From: Leuconostoc mesenteroides subsp. mesenteroides
GTDB lineage: Bacteria; Bacillota; Bacilli; Lactobacillales; Lactobacillaceae
Assembly (NCBI GenBank): GCA_009676745.1
Contig: CP046062.1
Coordinates: forward strand, 1,535,501-1,599,500
Direction of reading: 5' to 3'
DNA length: 64,000 nt
Shown: positions 54,303 to 64,000 of the stretch, one piece after another
Layout: every line of letters starts with the position of its first letter
Position numbering within the stretch: the first letter of the stretch is position 1
Notes under the pieces: generated by a model
Seen by the model: only the letters and a program-made list of their open reading frames with translations
What the model was told of the DNA's origin: nothing
The model's database searches: none
Translations under genes and position numbers: made by a program

Positions 54303-54343
54303 GAAAAAAAAGTGCGCTATTTATATAATAGTACACTCTTTAG
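54303..54343 (-). terminator. Terminator after tsf
   Basis: On the minus strand AGTGTACTATT and AATAGCGCACT pair (one G-U, one mismatch) around ATATA, then eight T. It lies between tsf and pyrH. Confidence 0.8.
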
Positions 54344-54395
54344 CTAATTAATCTCATTAATAAACTAATTAATGGTAATTAGTAATTTTTAAATA

Positions 54396-55271
54396 TTAAC
54401 CAAGTTGCTTAGCAACTTCTTCGGCCAAATCAGTAACTTGCTTTTCAATACCATCACCAACTTGGTAACGAACAAATGACTTAACTGATCCATTTTGTGA
54501 AGCAATAAACTGTGCAACTGTTTGGTCACCATTCTTAACAAATGGTTGATCCAACAAAGAAATTTCTGCCAAGAACTTTTTAATGCGTCCTTCGACCATG
54601 CGTTCCTTGATGTTATCAGGCTTACCATTCAAATCTTCAGAAGCTAATTGTACTTCTTTTTCCTTAGCAATCACATCAGCAGGTACTTGATCATCAGATA
54701 CAAATTGTGGTGCAATAGCGGCAACATGCATCGCGATATCCTTGGCAGCTTCTTCTGAAGCACCATCAACAACAACCAATGCTGAAATTGAGCCTGCCAA
54801 GTGAGAATATGAACCAAAGTTTTCTGAATCTGACTTTTCTACTACTGAGAAACGACGCAAAGTAATCTTTTCACCAGTAATTTGAGTTGTTCCGATGATC
54901 TTGTCGTTCAAAGTTTGCCCTTCTTGAACCTCAAGTGCCAAAGCAGCTTCAACGTCAGCAGGTGCAAATTCAACGATTGTGTTAGCAACCGCATTAAGCA
55001 ATTCGTTGAATTCAGCGTTGCCGGCCACGAAGTCAGTTTCTGAGTTTAATTCGATGATTGCAGCACGGTTACCCTTAACCGCAACAGCTGTCATTCCTTC
55101 GGCAGCGACACGATCACCCTTTTTAGCGGCCTTTGCCATACCCTTTTCGCGCAATAAATCAATTGCCTTATCTAGGTCGCCATCAGCTTCAACCAATGCT
55201 TTTTTAGCATCCATCATTCCAACAGATGTCTTATCACGTAATTCCTTTACTTGTGCAGCAGTAATTGCCAT
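54396..55271 (-). CDS. tsf: Elongation factor Ts
   Basis: A 291-residue nucleotide-exchange factor for EF-Tu. N-terminal UBA-like domain ([34 protein letters not shown], read in parts), then [10 protein letters not shown], the typical TDFVAGN loop, and [12 protein letters not shown]. Normal length. Second gene of the rpsB-tsf unit. Confidence 0.96.
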   Translation of the reverse strand: MAITAAQVKELRDKTSVGMMDAKKALVEADGDLDKAIDLLREKGMAKAAKKGDRVAAEGMTAVAVKGNRAAIIELNSETDFVAGNAEFNELLNAVANTIVEFAPADVEAALALEVQEGQTLNDKIIGTTQITGEKITLRRFSVVEKSDSENFGSYSHLAGSISALVVVDGASEEAAKDIAMHVAAIAPQFVSDDQVPADVIAKEKEVQLASEDLNGKPDNIKERMVEGRIKKFLAEISLLDQPFVKNGDQTVAQFIASQNGSVKSFVRYQVGDGIEKQVTDLAEEVAKQLG

Positions 55272-55322
55272 TATAGTGCTCCTCTAAAATAGTTTAATAT
55301 ATTTTTATTATAACATATAAAA

Positions 55323-55363
55323 ATACCATTCCGCGTCCCGAACAGGTCCGCTAGGAACGGCAT
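55323..55363 (-). promoter_or_regulatory. rpsB-tsf intergenic hairpin
   Basis: On the minus strand ATGCCGTTCC pairs with GGAATGGTAT (two G-U pairs), followed by TTTTTAT, between the two genes. It can act as a partial terminator that sets the tsf to rpsB ratio. Confidence 0.6.
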
Positions 55364-55380
55364 TCATAGAATATAATTAA

Positions 55381-56157
55381 TTAGTTATTGCCTTCTTCAA
55401 CAATGTTAGCAATTTCTTCGATTGATTCTGTATTTTCGTCACCTTCAACGAATGCATCTTCAGGTGCTGAATCTTGGCCTTGACGGCCTTCAATAACAGC
55501 ATCAGCAATCTTTGACGTAATCAAACGTACGGCACGAATGGCATCATCGTTAGCAGGAATCTTAACATCGACTACATCTGGGTTAGCATTTGTATCAATC
55601 ATAGCTACGACTGGGATGTTCAACATGTTTGCTTCCTTGACGGCAATTTCTTCCTTCTTTGGATCAACAACAAACAATACATCTGGCAAACCAGGCATAT
55701 CTTGAATACCACCTAAGAACTTTTCCAACTTTTCACGTTGCTTGTTCAACAAAACAACTTCTTTTTTAGGCAATTGCTCAAATGTTCCGTCTTCGGCCAT
55801 TGTTTGCAAATCCTTCAAGCGTTGGATACGTGTCTTGATAGTGTTCCAGTTTGTCAATGTACCACCCAACCAGCGATGGTTGATGTAGTATTGACCAGCA
55901 CGTGTTGCTTCTTCAGCAATTGCATCAGAAGCTTGTTTCTTCGTACCAACGAATAATACATTAGCACCGTCAGTAGAAGCGTTACGAATAAAGTTATAAG
56001 CTTCATCAACTAACTTAACTGTCTTTTGTAAATCGATGATGTGAATACCATTACGTTCTGTAAAGATATATTCGTCCATCTTTGGGTCCCAACGACGTGT
56101 TTGGTGACCGAAGTGTACTCCTGCTTCGAGGAGTTCTTTCATTGAAATAACTGCCAT
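55381..56157 (-). CDS. rpsB: Ribosomal protein S2
   Basis: A 258-residue small-subunit protein. The start is the ATG at 56157 ([19 protein letters not shown]), with AGGAGG 8 bases upstream; the in-frame extension upstream belongs to the leader. Landmarks: [38 protein letters not shown] and [15 protein letters not shown] short acidic tail ends the protein. Confidence 0.96.
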   Translation of the reverse strand: MAVISMKELLEAGVHFGHQTRRWDPKMDEYIFTERNGIHIIDLQKTVKLVDEAYNFIRNASTDGANVLFVGTKKQASDAIAEEATRAGQYYINHRWLGGTLTNWNTIKTRIQRLKDLQTMAEDGTFEQLPKKEVVLLNKQREKLEKFLGGIQDMPGLPDVLFVVDPKKEEIAVKEANMLNIPVVAMIDTNANPDVVDVKIPANDDAIRAVRLITSKIADAVIEGRQGQDSAPEDAFVEGDENTESIEEIANIVEEGNN

Positions 56158-56268
56158 GATATGGCCTCCTAGGTTTTTCCGCCGACAAATTCGTTGTTCA
56201 CGCTGACATTTCTGCACCTACGTGTTCTCATTTATCGTGTGTATTTGCCGCTTTTCGCAACATGTTTC

Positions 56269-56297
56269 ATTCTACATTAGTTTTAGCACCTTGGCAA
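56269..56297 (-). promoter_or_regulatory. Promoter of rpsB-tsf
   Basis: On the minus strand TTGCCA (56292-56297), 17-base spacer, TAGAAT (56269-56274). The 5' leader would be about 100 nt, long enough for S2-type autoregulation; no structure was assigned. Confidence 0.6.
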
Positions 56298-56302
56298 GTA
56301 CA

Positions 56303-56575
56303 TTACCAAATTTTGACCACGTGATGTGTTAGTAAGTACTGTTCCTTGTTAGTTCGTGTTAATTTCTTAAAATTCGCTTCTGCTTTTAACGCTTCGCTCT
56401 TTGTCTGAAACTCTTCATAGTGAATTAATTTTAATGGGTGTCGCGACTTTACTCGAGTAAACTTAGCACCTTTACCAGACTCATGTGTCGCTAGACGACG
56501 TTGTACATTGTCTGTGAATCCGCCATAAAAATAGCCATCAGCTGTATATAAAACATAAAAATAATAATATTTCAT
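56303..56575 (-). CDS. GIY-YIG domain protein (UPF0213)
   Basis: A 90-residue single-domain protein. YYFYVLYTADGYFYGGFTDNVQRRLATHESGKG (read in parts) holds the GIY-YIG-like pair of strands (YVLY…YYGG-like), and the Arg and Glu positions follow in KSRHPLKLI and EAL KAEANFKKL. Homologues such as YazA/YhbQ are small nucleases of unclear role. The TAATG start overlaps the upstream methyltransferase stop, a common pair in Firmicutes. Confidence 0.9.
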   Translation of the reverse strand: MKYYYFYVLYTADGYFYGGFTDNVQRRLATHESGKGAKFTRVKSRHPLKLIHYEEFQTKSEALKAEANFKKLTRTNKEQYLLTHHVVKIW

Positions 56576-57333
56576 TACCACATTTCACCATAGAGAATAT
56601 CGTGCACTTCTGGTGTATAGTTATTGTCGTCAGTATAGGCAATAAGAGGCGGCATAATACGTACACCACCTGGTCGACCAGATTTGATAGCTTCTATTAA
56701 GACCATATTAGCTTCACGGTTCTCTTTGCCATACACAAATTGAACTCTTTTAATCATAAGCTTTCGTGCAGCAAAAGCTGCAAATATATCTGCTAGTCTT
56801 TCCGGCCGATGTACCATATAGACCTTGCCATTATTTTTCAGCAGTTTATTAGTAATTTGGGCCAATTCAGGGAGGTTAATCATCAATTCGTGACGCGCAA
56901 TTTCATAATGTTTATCCATATTCGTCTTGGTCGTCTCATTTAAAGGAAAGTAAGGTGGATTGGTCAGAACAGTTTCAACAGATCCAGGTTTAATTTCGTT
57001 AAATATATCTTTCATGTCAGCTTGAACAACAGAAACACGTTCATGTAAATTATTCATTTCAATACTGCGTTGTGCCATTTCAGCTAATTCTGGTTGTATT
57101 TCTACTAACTTTATTTCTCCAGTCACTTTGGGGGCATAAAACAGGCCAACTGCGCCAGTACCCGATCCCAAGTCTACAGATAATCCTCTACCTTTCCCCT
57201 TTACGTCAGCAAAGTGCGCTAATAAAATTGCATCTAGAGAGTATGAAAACATGTCTGGATTCTGGATAATATTAATATGTTGTGATGGCAGTCCATCGAT
57301 ACGTTCATTTGTTTTAATAAATGGTTGTGTCAT
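56575..57333 (-). CDS. tRNA1(Val) adenine-N6 methyltransferase-like protein
   Basis: A 252-residue SAM-dependent methyltransferase. SAM motif VDLGSGTGAVGLFYAPK and the N6-adenine motif NPPYF in TVLTNPPYFPLNE. It is like TrmN6/YfiC/YabB, which methylate A37 of tRNA1-Val; the target here is inferred. Coupled to the GIY-YIG gene downstream. Confidence 0.88.
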   Translation of the reverse strand: MTQPFIKTNERIDGLPSQHINIIQNPDMFSYSLDAILLAHFADVKGKGRGLSVDLGSGTGAVGLFYAPKVTGEIKLVEIQPELAEMAQRSIEMNNLHERVSVVQADMKDIFNEIKPGSVETVLTNPPYFPLNETTKTNMDKHYEIARHELMINLPELAQITNKLLKNNGKVYMVHRPERLADIFAAFAARKLMIKRVQFVYGKENREANMVLIEAIKSGRPGGVRIMPPLIAYTDDNNYTPEVHDILYGEMW

Positions 57334-57392
57334 TTGCGTTTCTTTCTGTTTATCTGTAAAATTGAAATGATTAATTTATGAGGTAAATAAAT

Positions 57393-58031
57393 ATGAAATT
57401 CTATGATTTTTTACGTGGCATCGCTGTTGCTTTAATATGGACAGTTACTGGTCGCATTAAATATATGAATCGCGACAGAATACCCCAAGACGATAATTAT
57501 GTGCTAGTTGGTCCACACCGCACTTGGTGGGATCCAGTATGGTATGCCATGGCGGCCTACCCAAAGCACTTTATTTTCATGGCAAAAGTTGAATTATTTA
57601 AATTCAAGCCACTTGCATGGTTAATCAAATCAGCCGGGGCCTTCCCAGTCGATCGTGAAAATGTTGGCCCAAGCGTCATCAAAATTCCTGTACGCGAATT
57701 AAAAGATGGCAATCGTTCTTTAATCATGTTTCCTTCTGGTTCTAGACACAGTGACGAACTAAAATCAGGTTCAATTTTAATTGCAAGAATGGCAGGAAAA
57801 ACAATTGTACCAGCTGTCTATCAAGGTCCCGTTAAGTTCAGTCAACTTTTCAAACGTAATAATACCACAGTTAACTTTGGTGAACCAATTATTATTGATC
57901 GTAAAGATCGATTGAACAAAGAAAATATTGCTAAATATACTGAGCAGATGCAAACGGCCTTTCAAGAACTAGATGCTGAGATAGACCCCAATTGGAAATA
58001 TGTAGATCCAAAACGCTCAGAAAAAAAATAA
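57393..58031 (+). CDS. plsC: 1-acyl-sn-glycerol-3-phosphate acyltransferase
   Basis: A 212-residue membrane-associated acyltransferase of phospholipid synthesis. An N-terminal hydrophobic segment is followed by HRTWWDP (the HX4D catalytic motif), GAFPVDRENVG, the FPSGSRHSDELKSG substrate motif and a VPAVYQGP segment. It makes phosphatidic acid from lysophosphatidic acid. Single gene, ends at a bidirectional terminator. Confidence 0.9.
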   Translation: MKFYDFLRGIAVALIWTVTGRIKYMNRDRIPQDDNYVLVGPHRTWWDPVWYAMAAYPKHFIFMAKVELFKFKPLAWLIKSAGAFPVDRENVGPSVIKIPVRELKDGNRSLIMFPSGSRHSDELKSGSILIARMAGKTIVPAVYQGPVKFSQLFKRNNTTVNFGEPIIIDRKDRLNKENIAKYTEQMQTAFQELDAEIDPNWKYVDPKRSEKK

Positions 58032-58052
58032 GCCGATTGGCTTATTTTTTTT
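58023..58052. terminator. Bidirectional terminator between plsC and the UPF0154 gene
   Basis: AAAATAAGCC and GGCTTATTTT around GATT, overlapping the plsC stop, with A and T runs on the two sides. Confidence 0.88.
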
Positions 58053-58278
58053 GCGAATTGGCACTTTGTTGTTTCATCTGAGCCATCATTTGGTTCAATT
58101 TCTTTTGAGATGGTTTTTGTCCCATTGACATCATCATTGACTTCATCATTTCTTCTGAAATAGGTGGGTTTTTTGCAAGATAACTCTTCATTGAGTTACG
58201 TGCCAAGAAAAAGCCACCGACTAAACCAATAACTAAAGTTAACACTGCAATCAAAATTGCTAGCCATGTGCTAATCAT
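58042..58278 (-). CDS. UPF0154 (YneF-like) small membrane protein
   Basis: A 78-residue protein with one N-terminal membrane segment (about 4-25), then [22 protein letters not shown], an Met/Gln-rich [17 protein letters not shown] and a short polar tail. This is the whole of the UPF0154 family, found near lexA in many Firmicutes. Function unknown. It lies divergent to lexA. Confidence 0.9.
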   Translation of the reverse strand: MISTWLAILIAVLTLVIGLVGGFFLARNSMKSYLAKNPPISEEMMKSMMMSMGQKPSQKKLNQMMAQMKQQSANSQKK

Positions 58279-58402
58279 GCATATTCTCCTTACTAAAATG
58301 TCTGATAGTTATTATAGCACAGCCAGCAAAGGCGTGCTATAATAACTTGCAGAGTTAACGTTTTCTATATGAACTATTTTGTTCTTTCAAAAAATAAATA
58401 AC

Positions 58403-58460
58403 ATAAATTTTTACGAAAATAACGAACAAACGTTTGATTTGTTCGTGTTTTTCCGTTATA
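58403..58460 (+). promoter_or_regulatory. LexA operator and lexA promoter
   Basis: A LexA box CGAACAAACGTTTG (58423-58436) fits the Gram-positive pattern CGAACnnnnGTTYG. It overlaps a likely promoter (TTTGAT at 58433-58438, 17 bases, then TTATAC). This supports self-repression of lexA and possibly control of the divergent UPF0154 gene. Confidence 0.82.
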
Positions 58461-58496
58461 CTGGTGATAGTAAATTCAACAAGTAGGAAATCCAAC

Positions 58497-59135
58497 ATGG
58501 CAATTACACAAGAAAGCAAACAAATTCAAGTGCTTCGATTTATCCACGAAGCACAATCAGAAAATGGTTACCCACCAACTGTCCGAGAAATTGGTGAAGC
58601 TGTTGGATTGTCATCTTCTTCAACTATTCACGGACACATTGAACGTTTGGTCAAAAAAGGTTATCTCTTAAAAGACGCTTCTAAACCAAGAGCACGTGCG
58701 ATTGAAGTAACCGATATTGGTTTAGAGATGCTTGGTATTTCAACAACACCAGGAAAGATTCCAGTACTTGGAATGGTGACAGCTGGCACACCAATCTTAG
58801 CAGTAGAAGAAGAAGCGACTGAATTTTTCCCTATCCCAGACAATTTAATGCAATTTGATGGTGACCTATTCATGTTGAATGTCCATGGTGATTCAATGAT
58901 TAACATTGGCATCCTAGATGGAGATAAAGTTATCGTACGTAAACAAGAGAATGCCGACAATGGTGACGTTGTTGTCGCAATGAATGATAGCAATGAAGCG
59001 ACCGTTAAGCGTTTCTTCCGTGAAGCTGATCATTATCGTCTACAACCTGAAAACAACAACATGGCATCAATTATTTTGCAAAAAGTTTCTATTTTAGGAA
59101 AAGTTATTGGATTATATCGCGACGCTATTTATTAA
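58497..59135 (+). CDS. lexA: LexA repressor
   Basis: A 212-residue SOS repressor from the ATG at 58497 with AGGA upstream. N-terminal winged helix ([24 protein letters not shown], read in parts) and a C-terminal self-cleavage domain: Ala96-Gly97 cut site in TAGTP, Ser133 in HGDSM and Lys171 in EATVKRF. It represses DNA-damage genes until cut in response to RecA. The LexA box lies about 65 bases upstream. Confidence 0.96.
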   Translation: MAITQESKQIQVLRFIHEAQSENGYPPTVREIGEAVGLSSSSTIHGHIERLVKKGYLLKDASKPRARAIEVTDIGLEMLGISTTPGKIPVLGMVTAGTPILAVEEEATEFFPIPDNLMQFDGDLFMLNVHGDSMINIGILDGDKVIVRKQENADNGDVVVAMNDSNEATVKRFFREADHYRLQPENNNMASIILQKVSILGKVIGLYRDAIY

Positions 59136-59144
59136 AAAACAAGT

Positions 59145-59173
59145 AAAAAGGCTCATCTCTGATGAGCCTTTTT
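59145..59173. terminator. Bidirectional terminator between lexA and pyrE
   Basis: GGCTCATC (59150-59157) and GATGAGCC (59161-59168) around TCT, with AAAAA and TTTTT on the sides. Confidence 0.92.
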
Positions 59174-59174
59174 A

Positions 59175-59807
59175 CTATGCTTGCCAAGCATTCGGATTTT
59201 TCTTCCAATTTTGTAAGGCTTCGACCTGTGTTTTTTCGAGATTTCCACGCTTTACGGCTGTTTCAATTAGTTGTGAGTATGTCGTTAGCGAATTAAATGT
59301 TAGTCCTGCTTCTGCAAAATTTTTCCTACCATCTGGTAATTCATAAGAAAATATGGAAACAACACCGAGGACAATTGCGCCCTCATTACGCACTGCTTTT
59401 ACTGCAGCCAATACAGATCCACCTGTTGATATTAAGTCATCAATCAAAACGACTTTACGATTTTTAACCAATGCACCCTCTGTTTGACGACCGGCCCCAT
59501 GATCTTTGGGTTTTGAACGTACATAGATCATTGGTTTATTCAATTCTTCAGCTACCCAAGCTGAGTGGGGAATCCCTGCAGTGGCAACACCACCAATAAT
59601 CTCGACGTCACCATACTCTCTTTTAATTAATTCAGCCAACCCTTTATAAATGTTTTGGCGTACCGAAGGAAATCCAATGGTCATTCGATTATCTGTATAT
59701 ATTGGACTTTTTATACCTGAAGCCCATGTGAAAGGTTCTTCTGGCGAAAACTTTACGGCACCAATTTCAAGTAAATCGTTAGCTACTTGTTGTTTATAGT
59801 CTGTCAT
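59175..59807 (-). CDS. pyrE: Orotate phosphoribosyltransferase
   Basis: A 210-residue PRPP-dependent enzyme that makes OMP. Landmarks: FTWASGIKSPIYTDNR, GGVATAGIPHSAWVAEEL, MIYVRSKPKDHGAGRQTEG and the PRPP motif VVLIDDLISTGGS. Last gene of the pyrimidine unit carA-carB-pyrF-pyrE seen here, ended by a strong terminator. Confidence 0.95.
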   Translation of the reverse strand: MTDYKQQVANDLLEIGAVKFSPEEPFTWASGIKSPIYTDNRMTIGFPSVRQNIYKGLAELIKREYGDVEIIGGVATAGIPHSAWVAEELNKPMIYVRSKPKDHGAGRQTEGALVKNRKVVLIDDLISTGGSVLAAVKAVRNEGAIVLGVVSIFSYELPDGRKNFAEAGLTFNSLTTYSQLIETAVKRGNLEKTQVEALQNWKKNPNAWQA

Positions 59808-60503
59808 TTATCTTCTCCATTCGTTAATAACACGTTGGTATGCAACTACTGGGTCAGTTGATTCTGTAATTGATCGACCAACTACTAATCCAGTTGAATT
59901 CAACTTCTTGGCTTCTGCTGGTGTTGTCACACGAACTTGATCTCCAACTGCATCACCAGATAAACGAATACCAGGTGTTATACGTAAAAATTGATCATCT
60001 GTGTGCAACTTAATTAAACGAGCTTCTAAAGGTGAACTAATTGTTCCATCAATTCCTACTGAGTAGGCGAGCTCAGCCAAATGTGCAACACTTTCTTCAA
60101 TAGTCGCTGTGGTTAATTGTATCTCTTGCATTTCAGCTTCAGAAAAAGAAGTTAATTGTGTCACCGCAAGTAATTTTAACGAATCACCTTTATTGGCGAC
60201 AGCTGCCTCTAACATTTTTTTTCCTCCAGCTGCATGTAAGGTTAAATATTGTACATCTAGTTTTGATATATTAGCGACTGCATGACCAACAGTATTTGGA
60301 ATATCGTAAAGTTTTAAATCTAAGAAAATCGTATAACCCAATGCACGTAGATCTGTGATGAACTCTGGTCCCATACGATAAAAGAGCTCCATACCAACTT
60401 TCAATGCAGGCTTTTCTAGCAAATCTGAGAAGGGTTTCAAAAATTGGTAAGTAGTGGTTGCATCAGGAAAGTCCAAAGCAATAAAGACTGGCTGTTCTGT
60501 CAT
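59808..60503 (-). CDS. pyrF: Orotidine 5'-phosphate decarboxylase
   Basis: A 231-residue barrel that makes UMP. Landmarks: IALDFPDATTT, VGMELFYRMGP, IFLDLKLYDIPNTVGHAV with the catalytic DxKxxD, GTISSPLEA and RITPGIRLSGDAVGDQ plus VVGRSITESTDP. Its stop abuts the pyrE start (TAAATG). Confidence 0.95.
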   Translation of the reverse strand: MTEQPVFIALDFPDATTTYQFLKPFSDLLEKPALKVGMELFYRMGPEFITDLRALGYTIFLDLKLYDIPNTVGHAVANISKLDVQYLTLHAAGGKKMLEAAVANKGDSLKLLAVTQLTSFSEAEMQEIQLTTATIEESVAHLAELAYSVGIDGTISSPLEARLIKLHTDDQFLRITPGIRLSGDAVGDQVRVTTPAEAKKLNSTGLVVGRSITESTDPVVAYQRVINEWRR

Positions 60504-60548
60504 TATGATCCTCCTATGTACATAAGCCGAAGCTTATTTGAAAAAATT

Positions 60549-63500
60549 TTAGTGCATTTCTTTCACTGTAAAACTGCGTGATTCTAATACTTCTAGGAAG
60601 GCACTAACTGTATCTAAGGCAGTAAACAAAGGTACAGCATTTTCAATCGCGGCGTTTCTAATTAACCGGCCATCACTTTCAGCACGATCATCTGCCTGAG
60701 TCGTGTTAATAACAACCTGCACTTTTTGCTGACGCAGTGCTGCAACCGCATTATTATCGGATTCCGAAATTTTATCGAGTACTTCCACGGGTAAGTCATT
60801 GTCTGACAAGTAAGCACCCGTACCTGCAGTGGCAAACAAAGCAAATCCCAAATCATTGAATCTCTTTGCTAATTCAAGCGCCTCTTCTTTGTCATCATCA
60901 GCAACTGTGAATAAGACATTACCGTAACGTGGTACTTTGATATTAGAAGCAATAAAGGCTTTATATAACGCTTTTGACAAGTTAATATCTGAACCCATGA
61001 CTTCACCAGTAGATTTCATCTCTGGTCCAAGCAAAGAATCAACATCGGGCAACTTCGTGAACGAGAATATTGGTGCTTTAACGTGTACCATATCATCGTT
61101 AGGAACAAGCCCCGTCTCAAATCCAATTTCTGACAATTTTTCACCTAACATCACTCTTGTTGCTAATTGAGCGAGCGGAAGATGTGTGACTTTAGAGATG
61201 AAAGGTACTGTACGTGATGCACGTGGATTTACCTCGATAACATATGCTGTATTTTCATGAATAACAAACTGTACGTTCATCAGTCCTATCGTATTCATAG
61301 CTTTAGCCAAGTTAATAGAGGCCTGCACCATTTCATCTTGAACTTTTTGTGACAAATATTGCGGTGGGTAAACTGACATGGAATCCCCTGAGTGAACCCC
61401 TGCTCGTTCGATATGCTCCATAATACCCGGGATTACAGCCGTCTCACCATCTGACAAGACATCTACTTCTGCTTCTTGGCCCACTAAGTACGAATCAATC
61501 AATACTGGATGATCATTTGAAACCTTGACTGCACGTTGCATATAATCCTGAAGTTCATCGTCAGAAGAAACAATCTCCATTGCTCGACCACCCAAAACAT
61601 ATGAAGGACGAATCAATACAGGATACCCAATGGATTGTGCGGCAACTAATGCACCGTCAACCGTGGTCGCTGTCTTACCAACAGGTTGTGGCAAAGCGAG
61701 TTCTTTTATAACCTGATCAAATGCTTCACGATCTTCGGCACGATTTAGATCCTCTACAGAAGTTCCCAAAATATTTACACCATTATCTAATAAAGGTTGA
61801 GCTAAATTAATTGCAGTTTGTCCACCGAATTGAACAACTGCACCGATTGGATTTTCTAAATCAATTACATTGAGAACATCTTCCAAGGTAAGTGGCTCAA
61901 AATATAATTTATCCGAGATAGAGAAATCTGTTGAAACAGTTTCTGGATTAGAATTCATAATAATTGCTTCGTATCCCGCCTGTTGAATAGCCTTAACTGC
62001 ATGAACAGTTGCATAATCGAATTCAACACCTTGCCCGATACGAATCGGTCCAGAACCTAGTACAAGTACTGATTTTTTTGTACTAATAATCGATTCGTTT
62101 TCCTGTTCATAGGTTGCATAATAATACGGTGTTGCCGATTCAAATTCCGCCGCAACAGTATCCACCATTTTATAAACTGGTTTAATTTCTTTATCTTTAC
62201 GTAATGTTCTAATTTCAGCAGCTGTCTTACCCCAGATTTTGGCAATAGTTTCGTCAGCAAATCCATTCTTTTTCGCATACTGCAACTGATCGCTATCTCC
62301 AACATGGTTGGCAAGGTCTCGCTCGATTTCAATAACATGCAATACTTTATCCAAGAAAAATTCATCAATTAATGTTTTATCATGAATCGTTTCAATTGAA
62401 ACGCCTCGACGTAATAAATCAGCAATCATAAACAAACGATCATCTCGAGCAGGCATTAACGCTGCTAACAGTTCGTCATCTGAAAAATCTTTATAAGTGA
62501 TATCATCTAAGCCAATAGCACCAATCTCTAGTGAGCGAACAGCCTTTAACATGGCTTCTTCCATATTGCGACCAATAGCCATCACTTCGCCAGTTGCCTT
62601 CATTTGTGTACCTAGGCTGCGATCTGCTGTTGAAAATTTATCGAATGGCCAGCGTGGAATTTTAAACACAACATAATCTAAAGCTGGTTCAAACTCTGCC
62701 TTTGTCGTGCCAGTTACCGGATTAATGATTTCATCAAGTGTCAAGCCTACAGCAATTTTTGCAGCCATTTTGGCAATCGGATATCCAGTCGCTTTTGAAG
62801 CTAATGCTGAAGAACGACTAACACGTGGATTGACTTCAATAATATAGTATTTGTATGAATCAGGATCAAGTGCCATTTGAATATTGACACCACCCTCAAT
62901 TTTTAATGCACGAATAATTTTTAACGCTGCGTCACGCATCATCTGAACTTCACGATCGGATAATGTTTGAACTGGTGCCGTAACAATTGAATCACCAGTA
63001 TGAACACCGACTGGATCAAAATTTTCCATTGAAGCAACAACCAACGCATTGTCATGAGCATCACGCATCACTTCAAATTCAATCTCTTTGTAACCCGCAA
63101 TCGAACGTTCAATCAACACTTGTGTTACAGGAGAAAGTTCTAATCCATTCGCCGTAATTTCCGAAAGTTCTTCATGCGTTTGAGCAATACCGCCGCCGGT
63201 ACCGCCTAGTGTATAGGCTGGACGAACAATTACTGGATAACCATGTGTGTCAGCAAAATTAAGAGATTCTTCTAAAGTAGTTGCAATGATAGACTCTGGA
63301 ATAGGTTCGTTCAAACGTTCCATCAAAGCTTTAAATTCTTCACGATCTTCGGCCTCTTCGATTGCCGATAACTTCGTTCCAAGTAACTCGATTTTTAGTT
63401 CATCCAAAATTCCTGCTTCGGAAAGGTCTTTAGCCATATTTAATCCAGTTTGACCACCTAATGTTGGCAAAATAGCATCTGGACGCTCTTTACGTAATAT

Positions 63501-63728
63501 ACGTTCAATAAAGTCAATTGATAGCGGCTCAATATATACTTTGTCAGCAATTTCAGCATCAGTCATAATCGTTGCCGGATTAGAATTGACTAAAATAACT
63601 TGATAGCCTTCTTCCTTTAGAGAAAGTGCAGCTTGTGTACCAGAATAATCAAATTCAGCTGCTTGACCAATAACAATTGGTCCGGAACCAATTACTAATA
63701 TTTTACTAATGTCTTGACGTTTAGGCAT
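60549..63728 (-). CDS. carB: Carbamoyl-phosphate synthase, large subunit
   Basis: A 1059-residue enzyme with two ATP-grasp halves (about 1-400 and 550-930), an oligomerisation part between them and a C-terminal MGS-like allosteric domain (about 930-1059). Landmarks: [32 protein letters not shown] and [15 protein letters not shown]-grasp loops, [22 protein letters not shown] and [17 protein letters not shown]. It makes carbamoyl phosphate from bicarbonate, ammonia and two ATP. The start overlaps the carA end by 8 bases. Confidence 0.96.
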   Translation of the reverse strand: MPKRQDISKILVIGSGPIVIGQAAEFDYSGTQAALSLKEEGYQVILVNSNPATIMTDAEIADKVYIEPLSIDFIERILRKERPDAILPTLGGQTGLNMAKDLSEAGILDELKIELLGTKLSAIEEAEDREEFKALMERLNEPIPESIIATTLEESLNFADTHGYPVIVRPAYTLGGTGGGIAQTHEELSEITANGLELSPVTQVLIERSIAGYKEIEFEVMRDAHDNALVVASMENFDPVGVHTGDSIVTAPVQTLSDREVQMMRDAALKIIRALKIEGGVNIQMALDPDSYKYYIIEVNPRVSRSSALASKATGYPIAKMAAKIAVGLTLDEIINPVTGTTKAEFEPALDYVVFKIPRWPFDKFSTADRSLGTQMKATGEVMAIGRNMEEAMLKAVRSLEIGAIGLDDITYKDFSDDELLAALMPARDDRLFMIADLLRRGVSIETIHDKTLIDEFFLDKVLHVIEIERDLANHVGDSDQLQYAKKNGFADETIAKIWGKTAAEIRTLRKDKEIKPVYKMVDTVAAEFESATPYYYATYEQENESIISTKKSVLVLGSGPIRIGQGVEFDYATVHAVKAIQQAGYEAIIMNSNPETVSTDFSISDKLYFEPLTLEDVLNVIDLENPIGAVVQFGGQTAINLAQPLLDNGVNILGTSVEDLNRAEDREAFDQVIKELALPQPVGKTATTVDGALVAAQSIGYPVLIRPSYVLGGRAMEIVSSDDELQDYMQRAVKVSNDHPVLIDSYLVGQEAEVDVLSDGETAVIPGIMEHIERAGVHSGDSMSVYPPQYLSQKVQDEMVQASINLAKAMNTIGLMNVQFVIHENTAYVIEVNPRASRTVPFISKVTHLPLAQLATRVMLGEKLSEIGFETGLVPNDDMVHVKAPIFSFTKLPDVDSLLGPEMKSTGEVMGSDINLSKALYKAFIASNIKVPRYGNVLFTVADDDKEEALELAKRFNDLGFALFATAGTGAYLSDNDLPVEVLDKISESDNNAVAALRQQKVQVVINTTQADDRAESDGRLIRNAAIENAVPLFTALDTVSAFLEVLESRSFTVKEMH

Positions 63729-64000
63729 TTGTAGTCTCCTTCTTTGATTCAGCTATCATATCCAAAAATTCATCGAATAAATATTCAGCATCGTGCGGGC
63801 CAGGTGCTGCATCTGGGTGGAATTGAACAGAGAAAGCATTGTAACCTTTCAGACGAACACCTTCAACAGTCTGATCATTGATTTCCTCATGTGTCACAAC
63901 TAGATCTGTTTTCTCTAAGCTGGCTCGTTCTACTGCATAGCCATGATTCTGTGATGTAAAGTCTAGTCTCGTTTTGGAAATTGTACGCACAGCATGATTG
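63721..64000 (-). CDS. carA: Carbamoyl-phosphate synthase, small subunit, C-terminal part (cut by window edge)
   Basis: The frame runs open to the window edge, so only the last about 93 residues are seen. [23 protein letters not shown] and [15 protein letters not shown] contain the His-Glu-type catalytic region of the glutamine amidotransferase (here the His of FHPD; CarA typically has HPE, so Asp here is noted). It supplies ammonia to CarB. The rest of the pyrimidine operon lies beyond the window. Confidence 0.9.
   Translation of the reverse strand, partial: NHAVRTISKTRLDFTSQNHGYAVERASLEKTDLVVTHEEINDQTVEGVRLKGYNAFSVQFHPDAAPGPHDAEYLFDEFLDMIAESKKETTNA

Overview
The window looks like a low-GC Gram-positive chromosome from the Lactobacillaceae. 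Leuconostoc or a close relative is the best guess. This rests on AT-rich DNA, strong AGGAGG-type ribosome binding sites, T-box leaders, a LexA box of the Bacillus type, a mevalonate-pathway gene (mvaS), an acetoin-reductase-like SDR, and heavy use of intrinsic terminators. No rRNA, tRNA or CRISPR array was recognised.

Layout. (1) 1-8118, + strand: the 3' part of a Gram-positive conjugation module. It holds an M23 peptidase (cut by the window edge), a thioredoxin-like protein, two membrane-anchored transfer proteins, a VirB2-like two-TM protein, a 712-residue coiled-coil membrane protein, a sortase, and an antigen I/II (PrgB/GbpC)-type adhesin with an atypical sorting signal. (2) 8119-15238: accessory DNA with an AT-rich palindromic tract, an IS30-family element, two overlapping very small genes, a 1067-residue SIR2-domain protein (likely anti-phage), a candidate small RNA and an ASCH-domain gene. 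(3) 15307-33715: SDR, then two long minus-strand operons. The aro operon is tkt-aroE-aroG-aroB-aroC-aroA-tyrA-aroK/chorismate mutase fusion-prephenate protein-aroD. The trp operon is trpB-D-C-F-A-E-G. (4) 33771-64000: ordinary core genes, including xerC, UPF0210/UPF0237, mvaS, an ABC-F ATPase, rsmE-prmA, lepA, glyQS, rpsB-tsf-pyrH-frr, plsC, lexA and pyrE-pyrF-carB-carA.

How the pathway genes work together. Transketolase can supply erythrose-4-phosphate. AroG/B/D/E/K/A/C make chorismate. The fused chorismate mutase, TyrA and the prephenate protein lead toward Tyr and Phe, and TrpEGDFCBA leads to Trp. The two operons are controlled by two different RNA devices. The trp operon has a tryptophan T-box. 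The aro operon has what reads as a ribosome-mediated attenuator: a 17-residue leader peptide with the run YYYFWF, followed by a chain of mutually exclusive RNA pairings (A:B, C:D, E:F against B:C, D:E, F:G) that ends in two tandem terminators just before tkt. This relay attenuator is the most striking observation in the window.

Limits. All assignments are by reading. No database search, folding program or alignment was run. The outer boundary of the mobile region was not found, and no integrase or attachment site is visible.
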